Positions 1 to 13,022 are shown, counted from the first letter of the stretch. The stretch is DNA of 64,000 nucleotides from Mya arenaria (GCF_026914265.1 NC_069135.1:21073639-21137638); one strand, 5' to 3'. Made by a program: numbers and translations. The notes: generated from the sequence alone by a model not told the origin.

Positions 1-237
1 TTATTTGTAGATTAGTTACCTCAATGAAATGTGAGGTACAAGAATGCAAACAATGATATTGCAAGGTCGATTGTGTTTGATGTGATATGGGCAAAATGGG
101 TAAACAATAAACAGCCGATAGAGGGATTACATCACAATGGCATCATTGAAATTGATTGAATTATGACTTTTGAAATCATAGCATGTAAATCCATGAAGAA
201 AAACATAATCTGATACATAGAGGATAATTTGTTGTTG
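1..237. other. AT-rich intergenic sequence, no gene seen
   Basis: I see no coding exon, repeat or RNA gene in this stretch. It ends where the T-run and hairpin of the first mobile element begin. Confidence 0.5.
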
Positions 238-2005
238 TTTTTAGCTCGACTATTTGAAGAATAAGGAGGCTTTATTCATACATGCCATATCCCCCGGCGG
301 GGGAAAAAATCCCCCGGAATTTCTGTCCATCCCCCGGTCTCCCGGCGGGAGATAAAAATCCCCCGGAATTAAAAAAAAAAAAAAAAAAAAAATTTTTTTT
401 TTTTTTTAGATATTTTACATCAGGCAATAATGACAAAGTGAAACCACAGTATGTGAGTGAAATTGAATGTAAAGTAACAACTCCGCAAGGGTGAAATGAC
501 TGTTTAAAAAAAAAAAGATAAATACCAAAAGAAAACAAGTGATCAATTAATTAGAAGAAATGTTCAAAGGCAAAGAAATATTACTATTTTGGAAAAGGTA
601 GAAATTAATAAAATTCATTCCATTCTCTTAGTGTCTGAACGTCATCATAGCTGATAGTATAAAGCATAATTTTTTAAAAGACTTTGGAGGAAGTTAAATT
701 GAATGTACAGTATTACAGCATGACATGACATCATAAGAATATGATAAATCATGACATAAAATAATTCTGTATAATGAAAAAGTTAAGAGGTTTTCATAGC
801 GAAATATAATTATGTGAATTCATTTTTTCGTACTTTCGCATCTAAATATACTTTGAAATTTCCGGACTTAAACCTGCTAAAAAATCCCCCTGAATACCAC
901 CATGGTGACCAAAATCCCCCTGAATTTTTAGCCTTCTGAACAAATCCCCCTGAATGGTCTCCAGAAAATATGGCATGTATGTTTATTACTCCCCTCGGTG
1001 TCGGCGTCTGGTTAAACCTTTAGGGCAAGTTTGCATTTTCACTTATAACTCCAATACCCTTCATTCAATTCACTTAATACTTTACACAAATGTTCAGGAC
1101 CATCACATAATGAGGTTAGATAACTCCATAGTTTCCTATATACAAATCATGGCCCCTGATTGACTTAGTACCTTGGGTTAAAGTTTTAGGGCAAGTTAAA
1201 GTTTTAGGGCAAGTTGGGATTTTTATTAATCATTTGATTGACTCATATTTGATACAATTATTTGCAACCATCTAACAATTAGGTAACATAACTCCATATT
1301 AACCCAAAATACAAATTATGGCCCTTGATTGACTTTTTTTTAACTTTTTTTATTGCTTTTGACAGGCACATTTTTATATTTTTAACCAGGTTTTCGTAAA
1401 GGGAAACCTGGTTATTAGAATGATGGGCATCAATTGTTGTTTAGGTCCGCGTCAAACTATCGAATAATTTTAGTTAGGTTTGACATATAATGACCGAACT
1501 TGGTATATAGGAAGAGTGTAGACCTTTCATGGGATTGTGTTTGAGGCCCCTAGGATCAAGGTCAAGGTCACTGTTATTTTGAATACAAAAATGGTTGGTA
1601 CTGAATAACTTAAGATAGTGTTGACATATTGTGACCAAGCTTGGTGTATAGGAAGGGGTTATGGAGACCTTTCATGGGATTGCATATGGGGGCCCTAGGG
1701 TCAAGGTCACTGTTACTAAAAAAAGATAACAGTTTGGTACTGAATATCTTAGGGTTGATATATTGCGACCTTACTTGGTATGTAGGAAGAGTTTATGAAG
1801 GACTATAATGGGATTGTGTTTTGGGCCCCTAGGGTCAAAGTCACTGTTACTAAAATCGAAAAACAGGTAAAACTGAATGTCACAACAAAGGCTGATTACT
1901 TTTTAATTTGACTTTTTTATTGCTTTTGAAAATCACATATATAACATTCATTGCTAAGACAAAGCAGCATATGGTCAAGCGCGCTTTCCTACGACAGCTC
2001 TTGTT
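238..2005 (+). mobile_element. Mosaic non-autonomous element with hairpin head (Helitron-like, HINE type)
   Basis: It starts with TTTTTAGCTC and a small hairpin (CTATTTGAAGAATA) and ends with GACAGCTCTTGTT. The same ends occur, on the other strand, at 39958-41104, and the same head occurs at 63716. A second head-like hairpin lies at about 1376-1420 (AACCAGGTTT paired with AAACCTGGTT), so the unit may be two joined elements. The part at 1480-1870 is an imperfect tandem repeat of roughly 115-120 bp containing a CAAGGTCACTGTTACTAAAA motif. No transposase is present. Assignment to Helentron-associated elements is inference from the tandem-repeat core, the hairpin and insertion in T-rich sequence. 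A second mobile element is nested at 277-981. Confidence 0.65.
277..981. mobile_element. MITE-like element with 14-bp perfect terminal inverted repeats
   Basis: The ends are CATACATGCCATAT (277-290) and its exact complement at 968-981. TTTATT directly flanks both sides (271-276 and 982-987), a 6-bp target-site duplication. Near both ends the element carries repeated CCCCCGGAAT or CCCCCTGAAT motifs spaced by AAAAT runs. A homopolymer A21-T15 tract lies at about 370-408. No transposase ORF is present. It sits inside the element at 238-2005, and the uninterrupted sequence can be compared with the related copy at 39958-41104. Confidence 0.8.
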
Positions 2006-3010
2006 AGTGAAGGAGGTGAACCACATTGCAATTCTTCACTGAAAGAAACTTTTTTTATCCTGATTCCATGCTTATGATTTTTCGAAATAATTATTTATAT
2101 TTAAGTAGAAAATCATGCTAAATTATAACATCATTTTTTTTTTACCTTTAAACGTGCTTAAATGAGAGAAGCATTCAAACAGTGTCTATTATTTTACTTT
2201 AATAAACAACCGGTTTACTTGAAATAATTTGTTGTATGCATAAAAGAAAACATACAGGTAGACAAAAATAAGCATTATACCAGATTTCGCGACATAATTT
2301 TATGGGGTCAATATTACCTCCCCTGTATTTCAAATATAAGTCAATTAGAGTTTTTTCCCTTACACAGGATTTAACTTTATGAACTATGTTTCATTACAGG
2401 TGAGACATCAACAAATGACGTGACAAAATGTAGGTCAAATAAATAGGAATACCTGTGTAATTGTTACCAAGATGGCGGACTAGTTTCAATTATTGTTCCC
2501 CAAGATATTGTTTCATTTGCCTTATGAGAAATGATTGCAGCCTCACTGTTAAGCAGATAATAAGCAACAAGGTGTGACTTTTTGGTAACACCTGTCAATC
2601 GAGGTAAATATTGTGACAAATACAATAGCTTTTTTAATGTGTTTCATTGTTTGAATTATAATTTTTGTTTTCATATCAGACCTTTTAAATGACAAAGAAA
2701 AAGGGTAACCCCCTGCCCCCTTCCCATTGAGTACCAAATACTTCTTTATTTTTCTTCCGAATCCTGGATAACAAAAAAATATTCAAATACTTTAAAGCGG
2801 TTACATTCTTAGTGTGTCTCACTGTGCCTTCCTCTCCATTTACATTAATGCCAAAATTTTAGTTTCTGCTTACTGCGTACCACCCTCTTGAGTCAATTTA
2901 AATCTTTAAAAGACACACTTAATAAGTGTATAATATACTGAAAAGGGGGTTTACACTCTCCGATAGAATTGGAAAAAAAATCTGATATACATTATATCAT
3001 ATATCATATG
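2006..3010. other. Non-coding, AT-rich sequence upstream of the CUB gene
   Basis: No exon can be supported. A non-coding first exon of the CUB-domain gene could lie here, because its first coding exon begins directly after a splice acceptor at 3709-3710, but no site in this stretch is convincing. Confidence 0.35.
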
Positions 3011-3011
3011 T

Positions 3012-3710
3012 AACATTAATTAAAAAATATAACTGAGACACTTTATATTTTCAGCCGTTTCAAATATACATGTACCTTTTTTGTTTACTATTATTATCTG
3101 AGTATTAATTTGCTCTATTGCGATTGACTATACAAACATGCCATATCCCCCGGCGGGGGGGGGGGGGGGGAATTCCCCCGGAATTTCGACCCATCCCCTG
3201 GTCCCCCGCCAAAAAAAAGATCCATAATATTATAAGTGTGAAATTCCATGAAGGACCATGATGACTAAGTCCAAAAATTATTGTAATTTGAGTGTGTTTC
3301 TATATTTATTCTTATATTATAAATGCAGATATTGCTCAAAATTTCGCCGCGTAAAAATCCCCTGGTGTAATATCAAAATCCCCTGGAATTCAGACCAAAA
3401 TCCGCTGGGAAGCCTCTCAGAAATATGGCATGTATGTCTATATGCAAATAATACCAATTTGAGGGCAGTAAGTCATCTTCCCACAATGGCCAAAAAGCAT
3501 CCAGGATCCTTTCGTTTTTAGAATATTTAATTAAGACACTATATATTTCCAGCTGTTACAAATATACATGTTCCTGACTTGTTGTTTCCTCAGAATATTC
3601 CCAATTAATATCAGCTATTCGCATTTAGCATATATGTGATGTACCAATTTGAGTGCTTTAAGTCATCTTCCCATAATGGCAAAAAGCATCAAGGATCTTA
3701 TTGTTTTCAG
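3012..3710 (+). repeat. Tandem duplication of the splice-acceptor region of the CUB gene
   Basis: The sequence from about 3518 to 3710, ending in TTGTTTTCAG just before the ATG, is a diverged copy of 3012-3517. Matching landmarks are the GAGACACTTTATATTTTCAG-like stretch at 3033 and 3530, and ACCAATTTGAG at 3450 and 3640 followed by AAGTCATCTTCCCA. The upstream copy is longer because a MITE-like element (3133-3436) sits inside it. The upstream copy also ends in an acceptor-like CGTTTTTAG. Confidence 0.7.
3133..3436. mobile_element. Second, shorter copy of the ACATGCCATAT MITE-like family
   Basis: The ends are CAAACATGCCATAT and ATATGGCATGTATG, which differ by one base as inverted repeats and match the element at 277-981. 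CTATA occurs on both sides (3128-3132 and 3438-3442), consistent with a short target-site duplication. The interior has the same CCCCCGGAATT-type motifs and a G12 run. At 304 bp it is under half the length of the first copy. Confidence 0.72.
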
Positions 3711-4465
3711 ATGGCTTCAGCAGCAATAAAGGTTGTGCTAGTCGTGATGTCAGTGGCAACAGTGGTCATTTCTCAGGACAACACAAGTAAGATGTTGTCC
3801 TATACTCAATTGTATGGATGTGAGTTTTGGATGCCCAATGGAAGGAAAATAATGTCTGTAAAAAAAGTTTGAAAAAATACATACTAAATTTTTGTAATTT
3901 AATAAAAAAATGTATTTACACTTTTATTTGTTTTGTGAAGATTTATAGGAAGTTATTTTTATTTAGTTGCAATGCAGATTGATATAAAAATGTTTTCACA
4001 GAGTACATGGACTCTCCTGTTTACTGTGGTCAAGAGTTCAGAATTGGCGAAAACCAAGTAGTCTACGTGCGACCAAGAAGCAGCGTCAGTTCAAGTAATC
4101 CACCTGCCTCCTGCAGTATAACATTCACATCAGCGCAGTCCAACACCAACTATAAGTTTGAGCTGACCGTTGAAGCTGTTCAGATCACTGATTGTGCCCT
4201 GAATTTGAATATCTATGATGGCAATGGTGTTGGTGGGGCATATCTGGTTAGTAATTTAGCTTCACATTATTCTGGTTTTATGCAATTCAGGTTTTCCAGC
4301 GTGTGTTTTTCTATACTTTCTATACTTGTAACATATAAAGAGCATTCTATTTTTTATTTCTTTTGGACAAACCTATTAAAATCTAAGTCTATAAAACCTA
4401 CTTTGTAGGGGAAAAAATCTGATTTAAAGTTCACCGATTTACTTATTATCTCTTAGGACAAACCA

Positions 4466-4537
<72 letters not shown>

Positions 4538-7500
4538 AAGTGTCAGGTATAAGGTTGGTATTTAAAACACAAATTATAGAATCCTCTATAATATATCTCA
4601 GACATGTCTGCTCTAACCTTTACAAAACTTTGCAGCAATGTTTACATAATTTCTTCACCAAGTTTGATTACCGGTGATTACCAGTCAGTTTGTCATAATG
4701 ATGGCCTCTCCTGGTAGGCAACACATCTGTTGCATGGAATTCTTGTTTATATTTCTACATGTATGTTTCCTTTTTACAGTCAAGGCTTGGCTGTAGCAGT
4801 ACAACATCTACAGGAAAACTATACCCAAAGTCAAATGCAGTGACCTTCCATCTGACGCGAACCCGCTACCAGTACAGCATTGCCGGAGATTTCTCCATAA
4901 TTGTCAAACTTTACTGTAAGTTGTCAGTTTACGATGCACTCTTATACCCCAAAAAGCAGTACCACAATTAATACAATTGTTGTAAGGATGCCATGCTTAA
5001 TATGAAAGAAAGGTGCATAAAACACGGTATTTCTACCTTATGAGACAATTGTTGAACTCAGTAAATGTTTTAGGACCCATCATTTAATATACATTTGCAT
5101 TTTCAGCTATAAGATACATGGTTACAACCTTGTTTTCAATAATAGGTATTTTCCATAAATGCGTTATTTAGTAAGTAGTTAATGTTTTATCGCTCAAAAA
5201 TCCCTGAAAGTAAATATTTCATGAGCGGCTGGCAACACCACTTATAAAACATAACATTTGGTGCTCACTCGGTAAAAAATTGCGATCTTACACTGCAACA
5301 ATTGTATTTTTTTCCCAGAATCCTCGAAATACTCACTTGAAGAGATTCTTGTAAAATCAAACTCAGAATAATTGAAATTTCATTATTGTTTGTAACGCTT
5401 TTCATCAAAATGTAGATACTGTCAAGTTTTCAAGTGCATGTGTCTATGAATATTACATTTCTTATTTGTACTTCAAATTGACAGCTTTTACAATCATTTG
5501 CAAAACATATTGCACCAGAGTGTTTGTTTTGATTGCATACCTTATTAACTGTGATCGAGTCCCTTTTAACAGCTACAATTATATTTATAGATGACAAGGA
5601 TGGAGCTGACAACTATATTGGGACTGATTCCTTCCCAGCAGGAGCTATAATAGGCGTTATATTAGCAATCATACTCCTGATAACAGCTGGTGTATTATTG
5701 GGCTGGTGTTATAAAACCGGGAGACTTCCTGGAATGGACCCTTACAGGTAATGTGAAATTTGGCTGGGTGGTTGTGAAAAGGTTGTAAGTCACCTTAAGG
5801 TGAAACGCGACCCTGAGTGATTTTTCGAGTTTATGTTCGAAAATAAGTATGCGAATAAAACAGCATTTGCAGCAATAAGGGACTGTTTTTACATTTTCAA
5901 TATTCGAATTAGTTTTGAAACTACGAGTTTTCGAAATATACCACTGACGTCTGTCATTTTTTTGCATTCCAGCTGCATAAGCTGATATTTTCATGAATTC
6001 TTTGTTTACCGCAATAAATTTTCACCACCAAATGCATCTATTGCAAACATTTAGTGATTCATTTACAGATATGTAATTTTCATTCTTTTGTCTTATGTTG
6101 TCTATTTTAAAGGCATCAATAACGTAAATTTTTGCTGGGAAACTGACATCTTGTTTTTCTTGAAAAAGTGTGCAGGGTCGCGTTACATCTTAGGTACAGA
6201 CGCAGATGGAACATTTCACTGTCATCTCTTGTACTAGAATGTTTAATGTTAGTGGTCAGGGTTTTAGCTACAGAGGTATGGAAGGGTGCTGCATCTCACG
6301 GGAGACCAGCATGTGCACCCTCTTGCATCCATAGAATAACATGCTTAAGATAATCAAATATTTCTTTTGTTTTGATTAAAACTTAAAATATGTTTATTAA
6401 GATAATGCAAACTTGACACATTTTGCAGTTGAAACCTTAAATTAATTAAATTGAGCACAATTCCTAAAATTTTGTGTGAAATTTATAATGTTTAAATTCT
6501 TCACAGCCAGACACATCTTCCTTAACACCCTGTACCCTTTTTCAGCACCCTGTCCTTTTTAAAACCTTGCTAAAACCCTAGTAATCATTTTTGCAATTTA
6601 TGCATATCAGGGCAAATCTTTCTTCCATTTTATGCACCCATGAAACTTTTTTTTAACCATAAACTAATTAACGTTTATTTTATGCACAGATATGAATCAA
6701 ATATATCATATGCATAGATATGAATCGAATATATCATATGCACAGATGTGAATCAAATATATCATATGCATAGATGTTAATCAAATATATCATATGCACA
6801 GATGTGAATCGAATATATCATATGCACAGATGTTAATCAAATATATCATATGCATAGATATGAATCTAATATATCTTATATACAGATATGATTCATAAAA
6901 TATATTTTCACAGATATGATTCAAATATATTTTATGCACCAATATAATTTTAAGGATTTTAAAGATTTGACTTTATTAGAATAACATGTACATTTGTGAG
7001 TAATGTTTTACAGCTATCCTGCCACCAAAACCAGCACCCAGAACCTATCAACGATAAACACAGACACCAAAGATGGAGAATCAAACAATGGCGGCTTTGT
7101 TGCGTGGCATAACACAGAAGGGAAAAATGTGGCTAAAGAGAGCAAGAGTAATTTTGATCTTGATGACTCAAGAGTGTGGGAATCGTTAACGAATGTAAGT
7201 GGATCGAAAGTTAGCTCGAGCAGTGAAGTGATAAGTGTGAAGCCGCCGAAACCCCCGCCGAATTGGAATTCTGGCAGGAACAATAATACGCGCAATAATG
7301 ATAATAATAACAGGAACGGTAATAGTCGAGGGAATGAAGGAAATTTTCAGAGGAGTGATGCAAATCAGTTATCGAATTCCCCGAATTCGAGAATAAGGGG
7401 CAGAAATAGGGGGAGGGGTGGAGATATTAATGATAATAATGGACCATACAATACCATTAATGATAATTTTACCAGAGAAGGAAATGATCGAGGTAGTGGG

Positions 7501-9311
7501 AACAGTGGAAGTGGATTGCTAAAGAAAGGTCGGCAAGATGGTGTATTTGTGAATCCCGACAAAGAGGGATATATGTACGATTATGATCACGTTAAGAAAT
7601 TGGAAGGAGATAAACAGGGAAATAGTGACCCTAAGAATAAGACACAAGATTTCGGGAGTGAATTGAAAGAAGCTGTAAGACGAGCAAGTCTCAAACGCCA
7701 AAAGTCTGAAAATCAGACTAGTGACAGTGACGCAAATAATGCTAATAAGAAAAATGATGAATCTTCGGATTTTGCAAGTTCTACAGCATTAAATAAAACT
7801 GATGGTGAAACCACAGGACCTGATGCACATTCATCACCAAAAGTTAAAAAGAAGAAGCGAAAGAGTTCCAAAGAGCGTAAATCTCCAAAATCAGGCCGGA
7901 AACATAAAAGAGGCGATGGTTCAGCAGAGGGATCACCAAAAAAAGAGACATCAGTAGATGATGATGGAGAAGCACCACCTGAAGTTTATGCTCCAATATT
8001 TTCAGGGGATGAAGATAACGATGTTAGTAGAGATTATTCTCACATGTATCAGCCCGGTTACCAAGGCAACCGACCCCCAGTCCCGCCCTACAACAATCAA
8101 GGGTACCCGGTGGGGCCCTACCAGCCCAGCATGCCGGGTATGTACCCACCAGGCTACCCGCAAGGGGTACCGTACCAGCAAGCCGGGCAAGCTCAGTGGT
8201 ATATGGAAGCCCAACCCAATGGGCAGCAAAAAATGGCTTTTGCTATGCAAACTCATAGTCAAAGTGATGACAGCTTAGGCGGACATCACGGTCCTCCGAA
8301 TTATACTTCGACGCCTTATCATAGACCCCAAGATGCTTCGGCATTAGTGCCTGCAGGAACAATCCTAGATGACCCACATATTCCCCAACCTGGTACATCA
8401 CTCATGCGATATGACGAGGATCCTTTGTCGGGTGCCAAAACTTCCCAGGTTGTTTGGACAGAGTCGAAAAGGGACCCTACCGACCCACCGCCCGATTCAG
8501 CAACCCAAGTTACTAGAAAAACCATCACAAGAATCACAGCAAAAAGTACAAAAGAGGATCTTCCAGACAATCCAGGACCAAGTATGTAATCTAGAAATCA
8601 AAATCTAGACTTTGAGCAAGCCCGGAAGGCATTTTATTTGTTCATGGCTTGAGGGTCTGTCTTAATTTTGATCACTGTTGCACTGATATTTACAATGTCC
8701 ATATCAACAAAAAAGAGTAATTTCAGTTTGTCAAAACAAACATGTCTCAATGCAGTATTATAGATATTATATTTCAAGATTCTTAGCTTGTGTGTATTTT
8801 AAACAAAAAGGTAAAGGAATTTCTTTTCAACTCCACAGGTCTACAGGACATGTCATGGCGGGCGGCCCAGCAGATTCAGGCTACGGGTGGCCAGGAGCCA
8901 CAGTTTATGTCTCCAACTCGGGGGGTGTACCAGCCAAACGCTATACAGGTTGGTATCTTGTTATGTTACTTGTAACTCAGGCTTCTGCTACAAGCCTAAT
9001 GCTGGTGCAAATGGATTATTTTCTATTTCAGATATGTTAATGTTAATGAATGTTGGAATAATTTTGTTCCTGCCATATAGACCACTATATTAGAAGTTTT
9101 TGAAAATTTACCTTTATCCTGTGTGATTACATTTCAGTATGCAAATGAAACGCCCGACCGATCCAATGCCTCATACTATGTGGGACCCCGAGAGCCGGTC
9201 CGTCACAAGAAAACCCCGCCACCTGTCATACATGAAGATCCAACTAGGTCACAGGCCGAAAAAGCGTTTAAAGATACCATCACGCTGAATAAGGAATCTG
9301 AAGTCATATAG
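3711..9311 (+). CDS. Type I membrane protein with one CUB-like domain and a long disordered tail
   Basis: Seven coding exons join in frame: 3711-3786, 4002-4246, 4780-4915, 5591-5747, 7014-8581, 8839-8948 and 9138-9311 (about 821 residues). All introns are GT-AG. Residues 1-22 form a signal peptide ending at VISQ. Residues ~27-152 carry four cysteines and beta-rich CUB-like sequence (VYC, ASC, TDC, LGC). A glycine/alanine-rich hydrophobic helix (AGAIIGVILAIILLITAG) follows at ~168-190, then WCYK as a stop-transfer signal. The cytoplasmic tail of roughly 630 residues is mostly one exon. It contains an Asn/Gly/Arg-rich part, a strongly basic Lys/Arg/Ser stretch near 7840-7915, a Pro/Tyr/Gly-rich stretch near 8050-8200 including PPGY (a PPxY, WW-binding type), and ends in SEVI. 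I do not recognise a named orthologue. An adhesion or receptor role is inferred from architecture only. The Met at 7003 lies inside the intron and is not the start. Confidence 0.82.
4469..4534. repeat. (AT)n microsatellite in intron 2 of the CUB gene
   Basis: About 33 uninterrupted AT dinucleotides, self-complementary on both strands. Confidence 0.95.
5793..6194. mobile_element. MITE-like element in intron 4 of the CUB gene
   Basis: The ends are imperfect inverted repeats sharing ACGCGACCCTG. The left end reads CCTTAAGGTGAAACGCGACC. The right end, read on the minus strand, begins CCTAAGATGTAACGCGACCC, and both continue into a TTTTTC run. The interior is about 330 bp and AT-rich, without an ORF. 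No clear target-site duplication was found. Confidence 0.6.
6681..6945 (+). repeat. Tandem repeat, 28-bp unit, in intron 4 of the CUB gene
   Basis: About nine copies of a 28-bp unit whose core is ATGAATCAAATATATCATAT. Neighbouring copies alternate between CACAGATGTG and CATAGATATG. The last copies are degenerate. Confidence 0.85.
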
Positions 9312-12300
9312 ATGTTGTCTCTACAATTGTATAAGCTTTATTTATTGATCATTATGTGAAGGTTTATATTGATCTTAGGGATATACAGTCTGCTCAAAAT
9401 GCACAAGCCTGAAAGCCTGACACTTACAGAAAATTTTGGGCCTTTATAAATCCAATCCAATGCTAAATGTCTGAGGTTTTCCCTCTTGTTGGTTGTTGGT
9501 GTTTTTCATTACAAATACGTATAGGCTTGCAGAAATTTCTTGAACCTTGATGTTTCTATATTCCATTGGCCCAAATGGCCTGTGTTTGAACTATTATTTT
9601 ACACAGACCATTCAAACGCTATTATGCTACTGTACCACAACATAGAGGTTGAGATATATACCTTCTACTTTATCAAAAATGTACATACCACATGATTTTA
9701 TGTCATACACAAACAGAATGTTGATGGATATTGCTGACATTTTTCAGTCGGACATGATTGCTTTTTACTCGTCATTATTTCCCAAAATGCTACAAGACGA
9801 AGCACATGATGATGGCATAAGAATAAGGGATATGTACGCAAAAGGCTATAAAGAACTATTCAGTACCTCAGGCAAGAAGAAGGGAAAGGAAGACAGTAAC
9901 ATCTTTGTCACATTTTCATGCATTGAATAGTGGATAGTTTTTAGTAAAAAATGTGCCTATATATACAACTTATTTGTAAACAGTCATTTTACATTTTCTT
10001 ACATCTGTCATATAACACAGCTTTGAGTGAAAATCAATATTGTCCAAAAAACTGAAAATTGTCAAAAAATGCATCAAATTTCTGTAAACATGAATTATGA
10101 TGTCTTGACTGTACAGTAACCACTCGATGTTTATATTATAAAGTAATATTATACTCTGTTATTCCATTTCACTGATCTCTTAAGCCTTACTGTTGGTATG
10201 TTATAAATACACCACATTCACTTATATATTATCCCATCCACATTATTGTACTTGTGGTTAGGATTTCAAGAAATATATCAATTTAAAAATTTAAATAGAT
10301 ATTTTAGGCACTTTTTCGGTACAATGGGTCGATTGTTCAGAACTTAATTAAAAGGATTTGCTGCGGGTTTATCAGGTCAGATATCGTAAACATTAATTGT
10401 GTATTATGGAATGTAAAAAAATGCTTGTTACAATGATACAACATTAATGATCACAAGTTCAAATTACAATTCCCTATTTAACAGACATTGAAAAATGAGA
10501 CATAAAATGCTCCCTTTTATGCTGATAAGCCTTAGTTTCGTATAAATGCTATTAAAAATTAATTTATTCTGCGTTAAACTTTCTGTTTAAATGATTAATT
10601 GCAAGTAGTTCAGTGTTTGTAAATAACAAAAAATAATTAAGAACTGAAGCCATTGTTTCAGCTGTACTTGTTTTATTTAGATTTATGAACATCATAAATT
10701 AAAATATTTCACTACTAAAATTAGCAACAGTGACATAACCAGATTATAACTTAAACAAATTTCTAAACAATTGGCCCAAAGTGCAAACAATATTATATAA
10801 GTGTATGTGACATTTGTATATATGACTGCTCTTTTATGTGTATATTGGTGTATATTGGTGCATAATATCATTCTAATATATTTTTGTACATACCGGTAAT
10901 TATAGATATAGAAGAATTACAAAAGATTACTTCAGTGCTTGTTTACTTTGTCGTTTATTATCTGATTTTAGTTGTACATGAATATTTCTGATTATTACCT
11001 GATTCATTATAATATATAAATACAAATCTGTTATTTTTTTGGCTGTTTTACATGAATGCTATTGTCTAGGATTGAACTGTTCCTCGGTCAACAGTATGAA
11101 CTGATTCCCTCTCGCACTATGACATCGTTGGAATAATTTTCAAATTTTATTTTAAGAAGGCATGTCATTAATGTTCGGTCATTTCTGTATTCAATTTGTG
11201 ATAAAATTTTGATAAGGTAATGAAACAGTTATTTCATGGTTATTATGGTACCAGTCAACACAGTTGGCTCTTTGTGTCGGGGATGACATTCTGACCTATC
11301 AGCCTTGGGCAACAGATTCAGATGTCATCCCCTCCACATCGGGACAACAGATTTGACTGTTGTTGACAAAGTTTCATTTGAATGATCTTGTTATTGACAA
11401 AGTTAAGTACATTGTTGAATGTAAGGATCAGGTACTATTTTAACTTAAGATGCTTCTGCAATATGGCGTTTGCATTTAATTCTTTATACATTATTTTCAT
11501 ATCTTGTTAGACAGTTATTTAAAAAAAGATTTATATCTAATTTTTAAATATTCTTTTTATCAATGACATTCATATAAGCTCTTTGTGTTGTTTTTTTTCC
11601 AAAGAAAAAAGTTGAGGTATTGTCATAGGCTTGGCTTCGCAGCAACAGCGGAGTCAGCGCCAAAGGCTAACTTTGGCCATAATTCTAAAGTATTGAAGAT
11701 TTTCTAATGTAACTTGATAGATATATTGCAAGAGACAATATAACAAAATACACTTGTTTGACAAGGCCCATAACTCCTGCTTTAATCTTTGTTGAGTTAT
11801 GGCCCTTTTTAAACTAAATTAAAACAAAAACAATTTTATCATAATTATTTACATTCCAAGTTGTGCAATAATGTGTTTCGTAATGTTTTATGAATGTTTA
11901 AATCATTGTGTACTTTACTGCAAGCTAATTCATGGTTTAACTCTTTGTTTTAATAATACAGTTACAAGTCTTGTTTTTTTCTTCTATACGTTATTGTCCA
12001 TATCTTAACAATAACAAGTTGGCAGTGCTAAACCGTTCAAAATCTAGTGTATGGATAAATTAGAACACTATTCACTTATACTGCACTCAGTTATTTAACG
12101 TTGTCATTGACAATACAAAGCAATTACAATACCCACGTCCCGAGTTATTGAAATGAACTTTTATGTTTTGAGGCAATGAAAATGAAGCATATTGAATTGT
12201 TAATATCATAGCATACAGAGGATAACATTATATTCTGAAGTTATCTTTGCTTTCAATAATTTTAAAGAATCTACACAACTTTAAAAACATATGGTATTAC

Positions 12301-13022
12301 ATTCCATAACACATTTAAATGGCAATATATTTGGTGTTCTGTGATTCTAGTTATCAATGAAAAGTTCTTTCATTACTGAAAAAACTAATCTCTAAAAAAT
12401 GATGAATAGTTTTAATAACTCAAGTTTCAGCGCTTGTTTATTCTTTTTCAATGACTCAGGTTGTGAGGGCAGTAACCATTATTTGTTTTATTGAGTGATT
12501 TCACTTAGATCAGAAAGCACACCATTTGATGCAAAATAAGTTTCATACTATTTGTAATGAATATATATGATATTATGATATTATAATATTATCAAAACCA
12601 TTATCAGCATATGCTAGAGAAATGCATCATACTCATCATCTGTGTCATCATTATTGTTGTCATCATCGCTGTCATTGTCATCATCAGCAGCAGCATGAGT
12701 GAAATTATCTGTAACTTGTATTCTTCCTTTTACTTACTGTTTTATCATGATTTTTATAGTTGATAGCAGCATGTAATTATTTTTTATTAATTAGTATGTG
12801 CTGACAACACCAACATATACTTGAAACCTTGTGAATACAAGATATGTGCATGAAATATTTTTAACTGTAAATAATATTTTTAACTGTAAATATTAAATCT
12901 TTACACATTTATGTATCTATACAAATAGCAATTTTTGTTAGAGATTTTTTCAATAAAATGTGCAACCATTTTCTGTTGTTTTTTTCATCAAAATAAATAG
13001 TGTCAGAAATGGTAACTGCTAA
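9312..13022 (+). other. Probable long 3' UTR of the CUB gene and AT-rich sequence
   Basis: No further exon is supported over 3.7 kb. An AATAAA at 12952-12957, followed by a T/GT-rich stretch, is a good candidate poly(A) signal just before the minisatellite. A 3.6 kb 3' UTR is therefore possible but unproven. A 94-codon reading frame at 9649-9930 has no recognisable domain and is probably chance. A CAT/TCA-rich stretch lies at 12620-12710. Confidence 0.4.
11252..11383. repeat. Imperfect inverted repeat (stem-loop)
   Basis: GGGGATGACAT (11279-11289) is exactly complementary to ATGTCATCCCC (11322-11332). An outer, looser pairing joins GTCAACACAGT near 11254 with ACTGTTGTTGAC near 11376. It could be a folded UTR structure or a small foldback element. 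Confidence 0.55.

Noticed and set aside
7003-7013. Methionine start for the long frame at 7003-8589
   Set aside because: It lies inside the intron. The acceptor at 7012-7013 joins in phase to the upstream transmembrane exon, and the apparent stop at 8587 is beyond the donor at 8582.
9649-9930. 94-codon frame in the CUB gene's downstream region
   Set aside because: No recognisable domain, no splice partners, and the CUB gene already has a stop at 9311. Most likely chance in a 3' UTR.
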